This document shows, piece after piece, positions 7,222 to 14,481 of a DNA stretch of 15,474 nucleotides. The stretch is from SG8-41 sp035259205. GTDB lineage: Bacteria; Pseudomonadota; Gammaproteobacteria; Burkholderiales; SG8-41. The notes under the pieces were generated by a model. The model did not search any database. It had not been told where the DNA came from and saw only the letters and a list, made by a program, of their open reading frames with translations. Both the position numbers and the translations under genes were made by a program. Where the stretch lies: assembly GCA_035259205.1 (NCBI GenBank), contig DATFWO010000184.1, positions 1 to 15,474 on the forward strand. Reading direction: 5' to 3'. The stretch's first letter is position 1. Each line of letters starts with the position of its first letter.

Positions 7222-8163
7222 TCAGGCCGCCTGCTTCTGCAGCATGCCCGCGCCCGCGAGCGCGTGCCTGATCGCTTCCAGATCGGCGCCCGCCGGCTGG
7301 TTGGTGGGCCGGCGCACAACGGGAGAGCTCATCAGGCCGGCGAGGAACATCGCCATCTTCATGCGTGCGTGCGCCTCGCCCGTCGGCTCGCCGAAGCCGT
7401 ATACCGCCTGCTTCAGCGGATTGATGTCGAACTGAATGCCCATCGCCCGCTTCAGATCGCCCGCCTGCACGGCTTCCCATAGCGCCACGATCTTCTGCGG
7501 TATGAACGAAGCGAAGCCGACCAGAGCGCCGTCCACGCCCTGCACCATCGATGCGAGCAGGTACTCGTCGTGGCAGGTGAGGATGGTCTTTTCCGGCGCC
7601 GCCTCGCGGATCGCCTTGATGTCCATGACGTACTTGTTCATGTCGCGCGTGCCGACCTTGAACACCTTCACCCAGGGCAGGCGTGCGAGCTGTGCGAGCA
7701 GCTCGCACGAGTATGCAGCGCGGGTCCACGAAGGATAGACGTGCACGACCAGATCCAGCCCCGAGGCCTTGCCGATCGCGGTGAAGTGCTCCACGACGTG
7801 CTCGGGCTTCATGCCGAACCGCAGCCACTGGTGCGGCGGCATCACGAGCAGGCCCGAAGCGCCCGCGCGCTTCGCCATTTCCGCGTGGGCGCAGGCTTCG
7901 TCTATGCCTTCGACACAGATACCGGAGACGACGGGGAGGCGGCCCTCCACTTCGTCGGCAACGATGCGCGTCACCTCGGCGCGCTCTTCCGCGTTGAGCG
8001 CGAAGACCTCGCCCGTGTGCCCGTTGGTCACGAGTCCGGTGATGCCGCGTGTGCCCGCCAGCCAGGACGTGAAGCGACGGAGCTCAGGCTCGTCGATGGA
8101 GTAGTCCGGCTTGAACGGCACCTGCATCGCAGGCAGCACGCCGTGGTAGGAAAGGTGGCCCAT
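7222..8163 (-). CDS. Dihydrodipicolinate synthase (DapA) family aldolase/dehydratase
   Basis: This 313-residue TIM-barrel protein of the DapA/NanA superfamily forms a Schiff base with a keto acid and catalyses aldol cleavage, condensation or dehydration. The likely Schiff-base lysine is K169 (VKVFKVGTRD) and the catalytic tyrosine Y143 (VHVYPSW). The substrate carboxylate loop is TNGHTGE (46-52), in place of the common GTTGE. It is not a standard lysine-pathway DapA: the strand after K169 lacks the usual DSSG, and there are no lysine-pathway genes nearby. The start is ATG at 8163 with AAGGAG upstream. It is divergent from the Bug-family gene, a pairing common in betaproteobacteria, which suggests a catabolic role on an imported acid (inference). 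The exact substrate cannot be told. Confidence 0.88.
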   Translation of the reverse strand: MGHLSYHGVLPAMQVPFKPDYSIDEPELRRFTSWLAGTRGITGLVTNGHTGEVFALNAEERAEVTRIVADEVEGRLPVVSGICVEGIDEACAHAEMAKRAGASGLLVMPPHQWLRFGMKPEHVVEHFTAIGKASGLDLVVHVYPSWTRAAYSCELLAQLARLPWVKVFKVGTRDMNKYVMDIKAIREAAPEKTILTCHDEYLLASMVQGVDGALVGFASFIPQKIVALWEAVQAGDLKRAMGIQFDINPLKQAVYGFGEPTGEAHARMKMAMFLAGLMSSPVVRRPTNQPAGADLEAIRHALAGAGMLQKQAA

Positions 8164-8201
8164 CGCTCGCTCCTTGGCAATCGAGGAAAATTCCCGGGAT
8201 T

Positions 8202-8214
8202 CAATGTCTCATTG
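8202..8214. promoter_or_regulatory. Short dyad upstream of the leftward DapA-family gene
   Basis: CAATG-TCT-CATTG is a perfect inverted repeat with 5-bp arms, 39 bp before the DapA-family start codon, in the divergent gap 8164-8338. On the minus strand it lies where the -10/-35 region of that gene would be expected. It is short, so chance is possible. Confidence 0.3.
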
Positions 8215-8255
8215 TGCGCGTGGCGCGGTGATCCTTCAAGGAACGGGCGGCGCGC

Positions 8256-8284
8256 TTTACCTGCCCGAGGGGCGGGCATATATT
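8256..8284 (+). promoter_or_regulatory. Sigma70-type promoter with a dyad filling its spacer
   Basis: TTTACC (8256-8261) and TATATT (8279-8284) are separated by exactly 17 bp, giving a good housekeeping-type promoter for the Bug-family gene 54 bp downstream. The whole spacer, 8262-8278, is itself a perfect inverted repeat: TGCCCG, five bases, CGGGCA. A protein bound there would sit between the two promoter boxes. Confidence 0.6.
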
Positions 8285-8338
8285 GAGGGGCGCTCGTGCC
8301 CACCGCGTGGGGCGCAGCAGCAGGAGGAGGATATCGAA

Positions 8339-9358
8339 ATGATGACGCGCAAAGCAGGATGCGCTGGAAGGCTCGGAGCGGACCGGCTATGTGCTGTCGG
8401 CGGGATTGCTTTGAGTCTTGCGCTCGGTTGCACCGGGGCGGGCGCCCAGGACAAGTATCCGTCGAGGCCGGTCCGTATCGTAGTGTCCTTCGCGGCGGGC
8501 GGCCCCACCGACGTCGTCGCCCGGATCATGGGCGCGAAGATGGGTGAGCTGCTAGGCCAGACCTTCGTGGTCGACAACCGGCCCGGTGCGGGCGGCAATA
8601 CCGGCGCCGACGTGGTCGCGAAATCCCCGCCCGACGGCTACACGCTGTTGATGGGCACGGTCTCCACGCACGCAATCAATCCCGGCCTCTACAAGCGCAT
8701 GCCCTACGACCCGGTGCGCGATTTCGTGCCGGCGGGTCAGATCGGCGTCACGCCGACCGTCCTCGCGGTGCATCCCTCGGTGCCTGCGCGCGACGTGAAG
8801 AGCCTCATCGCCCTGCTGAAGGCCAACCCCGGCAAGTACAGCTACGGATCCTCCGGGCTTGGCTCCATCCTTCACCTGTGCGGCGAGCAGTTCAAGACGC
8901 TGGCGGGTGGCCTCAATGTCGTGCACGTGCCGTACAAGGGCTCGGCGCCCATGATGGTGGACCTCGTGGGCGGGCAGATCCAGATGGTGTTCGACGCGAC
9001 GCCGAGCGCCGGGCCGCAGATCCAGGCGGGCACGATACGCGCGCTCGGCGCCGGCATGGCAACGCGGGCGCGGGCGCTTCCCGACCTGCCAACGCTGCAG
9101 GAGCAGGGCTTGAAAGGCTTCGAGTGCTATACGTGGAACGTGATCTTCGCGCCGGCGAAGACGCCGCCACAGATCGTCGCGCGACTGAACGAGGCGATCA
9201 ACAAGGCGCTTGGGGACCCTGCGGTCTTCAAGCGCCTGCAGGAAGTCGGCATTGATCCGACGCCGGGAAGCACGCCGGAGAAGGTTGCCGAGTTCGTCAA
9301 GGCGGAGCTTGCGAAGTGGGCGCCGATTATCAAGGCGTCGGGAGCGGAGCTGGATTGA
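8339..9358 (+). CDS. Bug family tripartite tricarboxylate transporter substrate-binding protein (TctC-like)
   Basis: The 339-residue protein is a periplasmic binding protein that captures small carboxylic acids. Residues 1-36 form a signal peptide (charged start, GGIALSLAL core, cleavage after AGA). The mature part starts DKYPSRPVRIVVSFAAGGPTDVVAR, the family's first ligand loop, followed by FVVDNRPGAGGNTGADVVAKSPPDGYTLLM, YDPVRDF, and VPYKGSAPMMVDLVGGQIQMVFD. It ends WAPIIKASGAELD, as usual for the family. The start at 8339 has AGGAGGAGG 8 bases upstream; an upstream in-frame ATG at 8174 would place the signal peptide internally and is rejected. The membrane components (TctA, TctB) are not in the window; orphan Bug genes are common in betaproteobacteria. 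It probably shares a transcript with the DapA-family gene 84 bp downstream. Confidence 0.95.
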   Translation: MMTRKAGCAGRLGADRLCAVGGIALSLALGCTGAGAQDKYPSRPVRIVVSFAAGGPTDVVARIMGAKMGELLGQTFVVDNRPGAGGNTGADVVAKSPPDGYTLLMGTVSTHAINPGLYKRMPYDPVRDFVPAGQIGVTPTVLAVHPSVPARDVKSLIALLKANPGKYSYGSSGLGSILHLCGEQFKTLAGGLNVVHVPYKGSAPMMVDLVGGQIQMVFDATPSAGPQIQAGTIRALGAGMATRARALPDLPTLQEQGLKGFECYTWNVIFAPAKTPPQIVARLNEAINKALGDPAVFKRLQEVGIDPTPGSTPEKVAEFVKAELAKWAPIIKASGAELD

Positions 9359-9442
9359 AGAGCCTGATGCGCACGCTCCGCGCCGCACTTGCGTGAATGG
9401 CGGGAACGGGTGCAGGATGAACCAGGAGAAGAAGGAGTATCC

Positions 9443-10399
9443 ATGCCGCGCCACGCCCAATACGTCCCCCACGGTGTCATACCCGCATGCCTGTTGCCGT
9501 TCAACGAGGATCTATCGATCGACGAGGCGTCCTACCGCGCGCATCTGTGCGACGTAAGCGCAACGGAGGGTATCAGCGCCATCACCATCAACGCGCACTC
9601 CTCCGAGGTCGCGTCCTGCTCGTTCGACGAGCAGCGCAGGGTTCTCGCGATCACCCAGGACGAAGTGGGCGCGCGGATGCCGATCATCGCCGGCGTGTAT
9701 GCCGATGGCAGCCTCAAGGCCGCCCGCATCGCCCGCATGGCAGCCGACGGCGGCGCATCGGCGCTGCTGGTTTTCCCGCCCAATCCCTTTACCGCCGGGC
9801 AGCGCCCGGAAATGGCGGTCGCGCATTTCAGGCGCATCGCCGATGCCGTTGACGTGCCGTTGATCGCCTTCCAGTACGCCCTTGCCAGCGGACAGGGCTA
9901 CCCGCTGCCGACGTTGCTGAAGATCATCGACGCGGTACCGACATTGCGCGCCATCAAGACCAAGAGCTCGACGCAACAGCAATTGGAGCGCGAGGTGCGT
10001 GTGCTGCAGAGCCTCACGCCCGTAGTGAACGTGTTGACGACGCACAGCGCGTGGCTGCTTTCGTCGCTCGTGCTCGGCTGCAACGGCTTGCTGTCCGGCT
10101 CGGGTTCGATCATCGCGGATTTGCAGGCGCGCCTCTATCGGGCGGTCAAGGACAAGGACCTGGCGAGCGCCCATGCGTTGCACGCACGCATCACGCCGAC
10201 TGCCGAAGCGTTCTACACCGATCCGCAGGTCGACATGCACAACCGCATGAAAGAGGCGCTCGTGCTCCTGGGCAAGCTGCCGCGCGCGGTCGTGCGGCCG
10301 CCGCTGGTGAAGATTGCGCAGGAGGAAATCGAGCGCATCCGGCGCGCGCTGATCGCCGCCGGCCTGTTGACCGAGGAGAAGGTGCGCCGGCTGGCCTGA
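9443..10399 (+). CDS. Second dihydrodipicolinate synthase (DapA) family protein
   Basis: This 318-residue protein of the DapA/NanA aldolase-dehydratase superfamily differs clearly from the one at 7222-8163. The likely Schiff-base lysine is K172 (LRAIKTKSST) and the tyrosine Y145 (IAFQYALA). The usual GTTGE carboxylate loop is replaced by NAHSSEV (50-56), so the substrate pocket is altered. Other family segments are PIIAGVYADGSLKAARIARMAADGGASALLVFPPNPF and a C-terminal helical bundle with MKEALVLLGKLPRAVVRPPL. The start at 9443 is preceded by AAGGAG; an in-frame ATG at 9389 would add 18 residues with no family match. It follows the Bug-family gene and is probably co-transcribed with it, suggesting that it acts on the imported acid or a product of it (inference). 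Its stop codon abuts that of the convergent gene. Confidence 0.87.
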   Translation: MPRHAQYVPHGVIPACLLPFNEDLSIDEASYRAHLCDVSATEGISAITINAHSSEVASCSFDEQRRVLAITQDEVGARMPIIAGVYADGSLKAARIARMAADGGASALLVFPPNPFTAGQRPEMAVAHFRRIADAVDVPLIAFQYALASGQGYPLPTLLKIIDAVPTLRAIKTKSSTQQQLEREVRVLQSLTPVVNVLTTHSAWLLSSLVLGCNGLLSGSGSIIADLQARLYRAVKDKDLASAHALHARITPTAEAFYTDPQVDMHNRMKEALVLLGKLPRAVVRPPLVKIAQEEIERIRRALIAAGLLTEEKVRRLA

Positions 10400-11206
10400 C
10401 TATTTGCCAGCGATAGCGGCAGCGACCGCGCGCTGCGCCAGCACCGTCACCAGGTGCGCCCGGTATTCCGCGCTGGCATGGACGTCCGAGCTCAGGTCAT
10501 CCGCTGAGATTCTGACTTTCGCGATCGCGTCGGGCGAGAAGTTCTCGGCGAGCCGCTTTTCCATGGTCTTGGCGCGAAACACGCCATCCTGGCCGGCGCC
10601 GGTCACGGCGACGCGCACGGTGCCCGCGCTCTCGCTCACGAACACGCCGACGAGGGCAAAGCGCGAAGCCGGGTTCCGAAATTTCACGTAGGCCGCGCGC
10701 TTGGGCAGCGGAAAGGAAACCGACACGATCACTTCGCCGGGCCTGAGCGCTGTTTCGAACAGCCCGGTGAAAAACTTGTCGGCGGCTATCTCCCGCTTGT
10801 TGGTCTTGATGGTGGCGCCCAGTCCGAGCGCCGCCGCGGGATAGTCTGCCGCCGGATCGTTGTTGGCGAGTGAGCCGCCGAGCGTGCCCTGGTTGCGTAC
10901 CTGCCGGTCGCCGATGCCGCCGGCGAGACGGGCGAGGGCCGGGATGCCGATCGCCACGTCTTTCGAGCCCGCGACGTCGCTGTGCCGGGTGAGTGCCCCG
11001 ATGGTAAGCGTTCCGCCCTCGAGCTTGATCCCGCCCAATTCCTCGAGCGCGCCAAGATCGACCAGCGCGCCCGGTTTGGCGAGGCGCAGCTTGAGCGCGG
11101 CAACCAGGGACTGGCCGCCGGCGAGCGGCTTGGCGTTGTCGACTTTGCGCAGCAGCGACAGCGCGTCTTTCATCGATTTGGGACGGTGGTATTCGAAAGC
11201 GTGCAT
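10400..11206 (-). CDS. FAD-binding medium subunit of a xanthine dehydrogenase family enzyme (CoxM-like)
   Basis: This 268-residue subunit carries FAD in a three-part molybdenum hydroxylase and passes electrons from the [2Fe-2S] subunit to the acceptor. FAD-binding loops are visible at AGGQSL (29-34) and at GGIGDRQVRNQGTLGGSLANNDPAADYP (about 100-125), both characteristic of the CoxM group. The C-terminal CO-dehydrogenase flavoprotein domain follows, with VVSVSFPLP-like and AVTGAGQDGVFRAK segments. Length is slightly short but complete. The ATG at 11206 has AGGAG upstream and lies 43 bp after the large-subunit stop, so it is the third gene of the S-L-M operon. Its TAG begins directly after the stop codon of the convergent DapA-family gene, with no bases between. 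Confidence 0.93.
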   Translation of the reverse strand: MHAFEYHRPKSMKDALSLLRKVDNAKPLAGGQSLVAALKLRLAKPGALVDLGALEELGGIKLEGGTLTIGALTRHSDVAGSKDVAIGIPALARLAGGIGDRQVRNQGTLGGSLANNDPAADYPAAALGLGATIKTNKREIAADKFFTGLFETALRPGEVIVSVSFPLPKRAAYVKFRNPASRFALVGVFVSESAGTVRVAVTGAGQDGVFRAKTMEKRLAENFSPDAIAKVRISADDLSSDVHASAEYRAHLVTVLAQRAVAAAIAGK

Positions 11207-11249
11207 GTCGGCTCCTGTGGTTGGGACATCAGCCCAAGCTCATGTGCGG

Positions 11250-13628
11250 CTAGGCCGCCTTGCGCTTGCCTTTTGCGGACTGCATCGCGCGCCAGACCCG
11301 CTCGGACGTTGCAGGCATCTCGACGTCACGCACGCCGAGCGGCCACAACGCATCGGTGATCGCGTTCATCACCGCGGCCGGCGCGCCGATGGCGCCCGCT
11401 TCGCCGCAACCCTTCACACCCAGCGGGTTGTGCGTGCACGGCGTCTCCTGGGTGCCGACCTTGAAATTCGGCAGATCATCGGCCCGCGGTATGGCGTAAT
11501 CCATGAAGGTGCCGGTCAGCAGCTGCCCGCTCTCCGGATCGTAGACGCAGCCTTCCAGCAGCGCCTGTCCGATTCCCTGCGCCAGTCCGCCGTGCACCTG
11601 GCCTTCGACGATCATCGGGTTGATGACCTTCCCGAAATCGTCCACGGCGGTGAAATTGACGATGCGGGTCTGCCCCGTGTCCGGGTCGATCTCCACTTCG
11701 CAGATGTGGCTGCCCGCCGGGAACGTGAAGTTGGTCGGGTCGTAGAACGCCGACTCGTTCAGGCCCGGCTCGAGCTTGTCGAGCGGATAGTTGTGCGGCA
11801 CGTAGGCGGCGAACGCGACTTCGCCGATGGTCTTCTTGCGATCGGTGCCGGCGACGGTGAAATTGCCGCGGTCGTACTCGATGTCGGATTCGGCGGCCTC
11901 GAGCAGGTGCGCCGCGATCTTCTTGCCCTTGGCGACGATCTTGTCGATCGCCTTGATGATCGCGGTCCCGCCGACTGCGATCGAGCGCGAACCGTAGGTG
12001 CCCATGCCGAACAGGATGCGCCCGGTGTCGCCGTGAACGATGTCCACGTTCTCGATGGCAACGCCGAGCCGGTCGGCGACGACCTGGGCAAACGTGGTTT
12101 CGTGGCCCTGGCCGTGCGCGTGCGAGCCCGTGAACACGGTGACGGATCCGGTCGGGTGAACGCGGATTTCACCCGCTTCGAACAGCCCGGCGCGCGCGCC
12201 GAGCGAGCCGGCGACATTGGAAGGGGCGATGCCGCAGGCCTCGATGTACGTGGAATAGCCCAGCCCGCGGAGCTTGCCGCGCTGCTCCGCGTCCTTGCGG
12301 CGCGCCGCGAAGCCTGCCACGTCTGCGAGCTTCAGCGCCTCCGCTAGCGTCGCCTCGTAGTCGCCGGTATCGTAGAGCAGCGCGACCGGCGTCTGATAGG
12401 GAAACTCGCGTATGAAGTTGCGCCGGCGCAGCTCCGCTGGATCGAGCTTCATCTCGCGCGCCGCGGTCTCGACGAGGCGCTCGACCACGTAGGTTGCTTC
12501 CGGCCGGCCGGCGCCGCGGTAAGCGTCCACCGGCGCGGTGTTCGTGAAAACCGCCGTCACCTCGCAGTAGATCACGGGCGTGGTGTATTGCCCGGCGAGC
12601 AACGTGGCGTAGAGGATGGTCGGGATGCAGGAAGCAAACGTGGAGAGGTAGGCCCCAAGGTTTGCCGTGGTCGTGACCCGCATGGCGGTAAATTTGCCGT
12701 TCCTGTCGAGCGCGAGCTCGGCCTTCGTCACGTGATCGCGGCCGTGCGCGTCGGAGAGGAAGGATTCCGAGCGCTCCGCCGTCCACTTGATCGGCCGGTT
12801 CACCTGCTTCGCGGCCCAGGTGATGACCGTCTCCTCGGCGTAGAGGTAGATCTTGGAGCCGAAGCCGCCGCCCACGTCGGGCGCGATGACGCGCACCTTG
12901 TGCTCGGGCAGGCCCAGCACGAACGCCGTCATGAGCAGCCGCTCGACGTGCGGGTTCTGATTCGCGACGTAAAGCGTGTAGGCGTCGTCGGCCCGCGAGT
13001 AGCTCGCCACCGCGGCGCGCGGCTCTATCGCGTTGGGAACGAGGCGGTTGTTGATGAATTCGAGCGTAGTCACCTGGTGCGCTGCGGAAAACGCCTTGTC
13101 GGCGGCGCCCTTGTCGCCGATCGACCAGACGTAACACGTGTTGTCCGGGGCGGCCTCGTGCACAACCTGCGCGCCCGGCTTGCGCGCATCCTCGACCTTC
13201 ACGACCGCCGGCAGCACCTCGTAGTCCACGTCTATCAGTTCGGCGGCGTCCTTGGCCTGATGCAGCGTCTCGGCGATCACGACCGCGACGTGGTCGCCTG
13301 CATAGCGGACCTTGCCCTGCGCGAGCGGCGGGTGCGGCGGCTCTTTCATCGGCTGGCCGTTGACGTCGGTAATGAGCCAGCCGCAGGGCAGCCCGCCGAC
13401 CTTGGCCGCGGCGAGATCGTCGCCGGTGAACACCGCGACCACGCCCGGCGCGGCGCGCGCCTGCGTAACGTCGATCCGGCGGATCTTCGCATGAGCGTGC
13501 GGCGAGCGCAGGAAATAGGCGTAGGTCTGTCCGGTCAGCGCCACGTCGTCGGTGTACTGTCCGGCGCCGGTCAGGAATCGCACGTCTTCCTTGCGCTTGA
13601 TCGATTGTCCAATCAGCGGTGCATTCAT
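11250..13628 (-). CDS. Xanthine dehydrogenase family molybdopterin-binding large subunit (form II CoxL-like)
   Basis: This 792-residue subunit holds the molybdenum-cytosine-dinucleotide-type active site. Family landmarks: GAGQYTDDV near residue 21, DVGGGFGSKI (251-260, cofactor contact), AYRGAGR (369-375), GQGHETTFAQVVADRLG (506-522), and GVKGCGEAGAIG (737-748) with the catalytic glutamate E743. The AYRGAGR loop is the form II version; true aerobic CO dehydrogenase has AYxCSFR with a copper-binding Cys, so this is probably not a CO dehydrogenase and its substrate is unknown. The start is ATG 13628 (MNAPLIGQSIKRKEDVRFL) with GGAGAAG upstream; the frame stays open to 13679 only through a repeat array. 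There is no Tat signal, so the complex is probably cytoplasmic, unlike the IorB-like enzyme at the left end. Confidence 0.95.
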   Translation of the reverse strand: MNAPLIGQSIKRKEDVRFLTGAGQYTDDVALTGQTYAYFLRSPHAHAKIRRIDVTQARAAPGVVAVFTGDDLAAAKVGGLPCGWLITDVNGQPMKEPPHPPLAQGKVRYAGDHVAVVIAETLHQAKDAAELIDVDYEVLPAVVKVEDARKPGAQVVHEAAPDNTCYVWSIGDKGAADKAFSAAHQVTTLEFINNRLVPNAIEPRAAVASYSRADDAYTLYVANQNPHVERLLMTAFVLGLPEHKVRVIAPDVGGGFGSKIYLYAEETVITWAAKQVNRPIKWTAERSESFLSDAHGRDHVTKAELALDRNGKFTAMRVTTTANLGAYLSTFASCIPTILYATLLAGQYTTPVIYCEVTAVFTNTAPVDAYRGAGRPEATYVVERLVETAAREMKLDPAELRRRNFIREFPYQTPVALLYDTGDYEATLAEALKLADVAGFAARRKDAEQRGKLRGLGYSTYIEACGIAPSNVAGSLGARAGLFEAGEIRVHPTGSVTVFTGSHAHGQGHETTFAQVVADRLGVAIENVDIVHGDTGRILFGMGTYGSRSIAVGGTAIIKAIDKIVAKGKKIAAHLLEAAESDIEYDRGNFTVAGTDRKKTIGEVAFAAYVPHNYPLDKLEPGLNESAFYDPTNFTFPAGSHICEVEIDPDTGQTRIVNFTAVDDFGKVINPMIVEGQVHGGLAQGIGQALLEGCVYDPESGQLLTGTFMDYAIPRADDLPNFKVGTQETPCTHNPLGVKGCGEAGAIGAPAAVMNAITDALWPLGVRDVEMPATSERVWRAMQSAKGKRKAA

Positions 13629-13647
13629 CGTCTTCTCCGAAAAACGG

Positions 13648-13733
13648 GTAAGCAGTAAGCGGTAAGCGGGAGCAGTCAAAACCGCTGTTGCGGCGCTGCC
13701 TGCTCTCCGCTCACTGCTTGCTGCTCACCGCTT
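13648..13733. repeat. Heptad repeat array B, inverted pair between the small- and large-subunit genes
   Basis: On the plus strand 13648-13675 reads gtaagca, gtaagcg, gtaagcg, ggagcag. On the minus strand 13733 down to 13699 reads aagcggt, gagcagc, aagcagt, gagcgga, gagcagg. The two halves are imperfect inverted copies about 23 bp apart, so the RNA could fold into a long imperfect hairpin inside the S-L-M operon. The TGA of the [2Fe-2S] gene (13725-13727) is part of the first minus-strand heptads. Three TAA codons in the left half fall in three plus-strand frames. Confidence 0.75.
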
Positions 13734-14195
13734 CATGGCTTTTGCGCCGGCCTGCACCGCTTTCACGATATTCTGGTAGCCGGTGCAGCGGCAGAGATTA
13801 CCGTCGAGCTCGCTGCGCACCGTCTCCTCCGACGGGTCGGGATACCGGTTCGCGAGCTCGATCGCGTTCATGACCATTCCGGGGGTGCAGAAGCCGCATT
13901 GCAGTCCGTGATGCTCGCGGAATGCCGCCTGCATCGGGTGCAGTTCGCCGTTGGGTGCTATCCCCTCGATCGTCACTATGCTGGCGCCCTCCATTTGCGC
14001 GGCCAGTACGTTGCACGACTTGGTCGCGCGGCCGTTCACGTGCACGGTGCAGGCGCCGCAATGCGCGGTGTCGCAGCCGACGTGGGTGCCGGTAAGTCGC
14101 ATATGATCGCGGAGGAACTCGACCAGCAAGGTCCGCGGATCGAGCTCTTTGCGGACGGCTTTTCCATTGACTGTCATCGAGATGGTAATGCTCAT
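13725..14195 (-). CDS. (2Fe-2S)-binding small subunit of a xanthine dehydrogenase family enzyme (CoxS-like)
   Basis: The 156-residue protein is the iron-sulfur subunit linking the molybdenum centre to FAD. The N-terminal cluster is bound by C41, C46, C49 and C61 (VGCDTAHCGACTVHVNG and a later SC); the C-terminal cluster by C100, C103, C135 and C137 (QCGFCTPGMVM and GNLCRCTGYQNIV). These are full CoxS-type motifs; the small subunit at 2086-2550 has KCRCGTH instead of CRCTGY, so the two belong to different branches. It is the first gene of the S-L-M operon, with a strong GGAGGA ribosome site before the ATG at 14195. Its last codons and stop (MKR and TGA) run into a heptad repeat array, and the gap to the large subunit is 96 bp, unusually long for such subunits. 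Confidence 0.95.
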   Translation of the reverse strand: MSITISMTVNGKAVRKELDPRTLLVEFLRDHMRLTGTHVGCDTAHCGACTVHVNGRATKSCNVLAAQMEGASIVTIEGIAPNGELHPMQAAFREHHGLQCGFCTPGMVMNAIELANRYPDPSEETVRSELDGNLCRCTGYQNIVKAVQAGAKAMKR

Positions 14196-14270
14196 GCGAT
14201 CCTCCGGGTGGTGCGCCGCGGGGCGGTGCAGTGGTTACGCTCAGGCGGAATCGAACGGGAAGGTCCGAGG

Positions 14271-14299
14271 ATGCTAGCTCAGCGCAAACACTCGCGCAA
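14271..14299 (-). promoter_or_regulatory. Weak promoter candidate for the S-L-M operon
   Basis: On the minus strand TTGCGC (14299-14294) and TAGCAT (14276-14271) are 17 bp apart, about 75 bp before the small-subunit start. Matches to consensus are partial (3 of 6 and 4 of 6), so this is only a candidate. The dyad at 14433-14454 could equally provide the leftward promoter. Confidence 0.25.
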
Positions 14300-14330
14300 C
14301 CGCCTTCGCCAGTCGCGGGCTGCCGGACAA

Positions 14331-14386
14331 ATGAGCGATAAGCGGCGAGCCACGGGCCGTGAGCCGCGAGCTGCCGGCCATGAGCC
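14331..14386. repeat. Heptad repeat array C in the divergent xdhC/small-subunit gap
   Basis: Eight consecutive 7-bp units in exact register on the plus strand: atgagcg, ataagcg, gcgagcc, acgggcc, gtgagcc, gcgagct, gccggcc, atgagcc. The common core is an AGC or GGC at positions 4-6. The units are more diverged than at the other two sites but clearly the same type. The array occupies much of the 14196-14481 intergenic region, between the candidate leftward promoter and the AT-rich dyad before xdhC. Confidence 0.65.
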
Positions 14387-14432
14387 CGTCCATCGCTCGC
14401 GGCGCGGAGTACTTCCCGGGATGCGCCGTCCC

Positions 14433-14454
14433 GTTATATTCGATAGAATATAAC
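14433..14454. promoter_or_regulatory. 22-bp perfect dyad, operator/promoter element upstream of xdhC
   Basis: Arms GTTATATTC and GAATATAAC are perfect inverted copies around a central GATA. This is an isolated AT-rich island in very GC-rich DNA, 27 bp before the xdhC ATG. Each strand contains TATAAC or TATATT, which could act as a -10 box, but no good -35 is seen 17 bp upstream. A dimeric regulator, for example of a GntR, IclR or TetR type, is the simplest reading (inference). It may control xdhC and the divergent S-L-M operon together. Confidence 0.65.
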
Positions 14455-14481
14455 CCCGACTTCAAGTTCCGGAGTGTCGAA

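Noticed and set aside
8174..8338. An upstream start for the Bug gene
   Set aside because: It would put 55 residues before the signal peptide, and the region contains the promoter; AGGAGGAGG precedes the ATG at 8339.
10860..12347. A 495-codon plus-strand open frame, and similar ones at 12588-13658 and 14434-15330 (minus)
   Set aside because: All are antisense to genes with firm family motifs and show no domain of their own.
11250..13628. Aerobic carbon monoxide dehydrogenase large subunit
   Set aside because: The active-site loop is AYRGAGR, the form II type, not AYxCSFR with the copper-binding cysteine. The enzyme belongs to the same family but CO oxidation is not supported.
13629..13679. 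An upstream start extending the large subunit by 17 residues
   Set aside because: The extension is encoded partly by the heptad repeat; the ATG at 13628 has a good ribosome site and the family N-terminus.
14331..14386. A CRISPR array
   Set aside because: The units are 7 bp, contiguous and without spacers; no cas genes are present.
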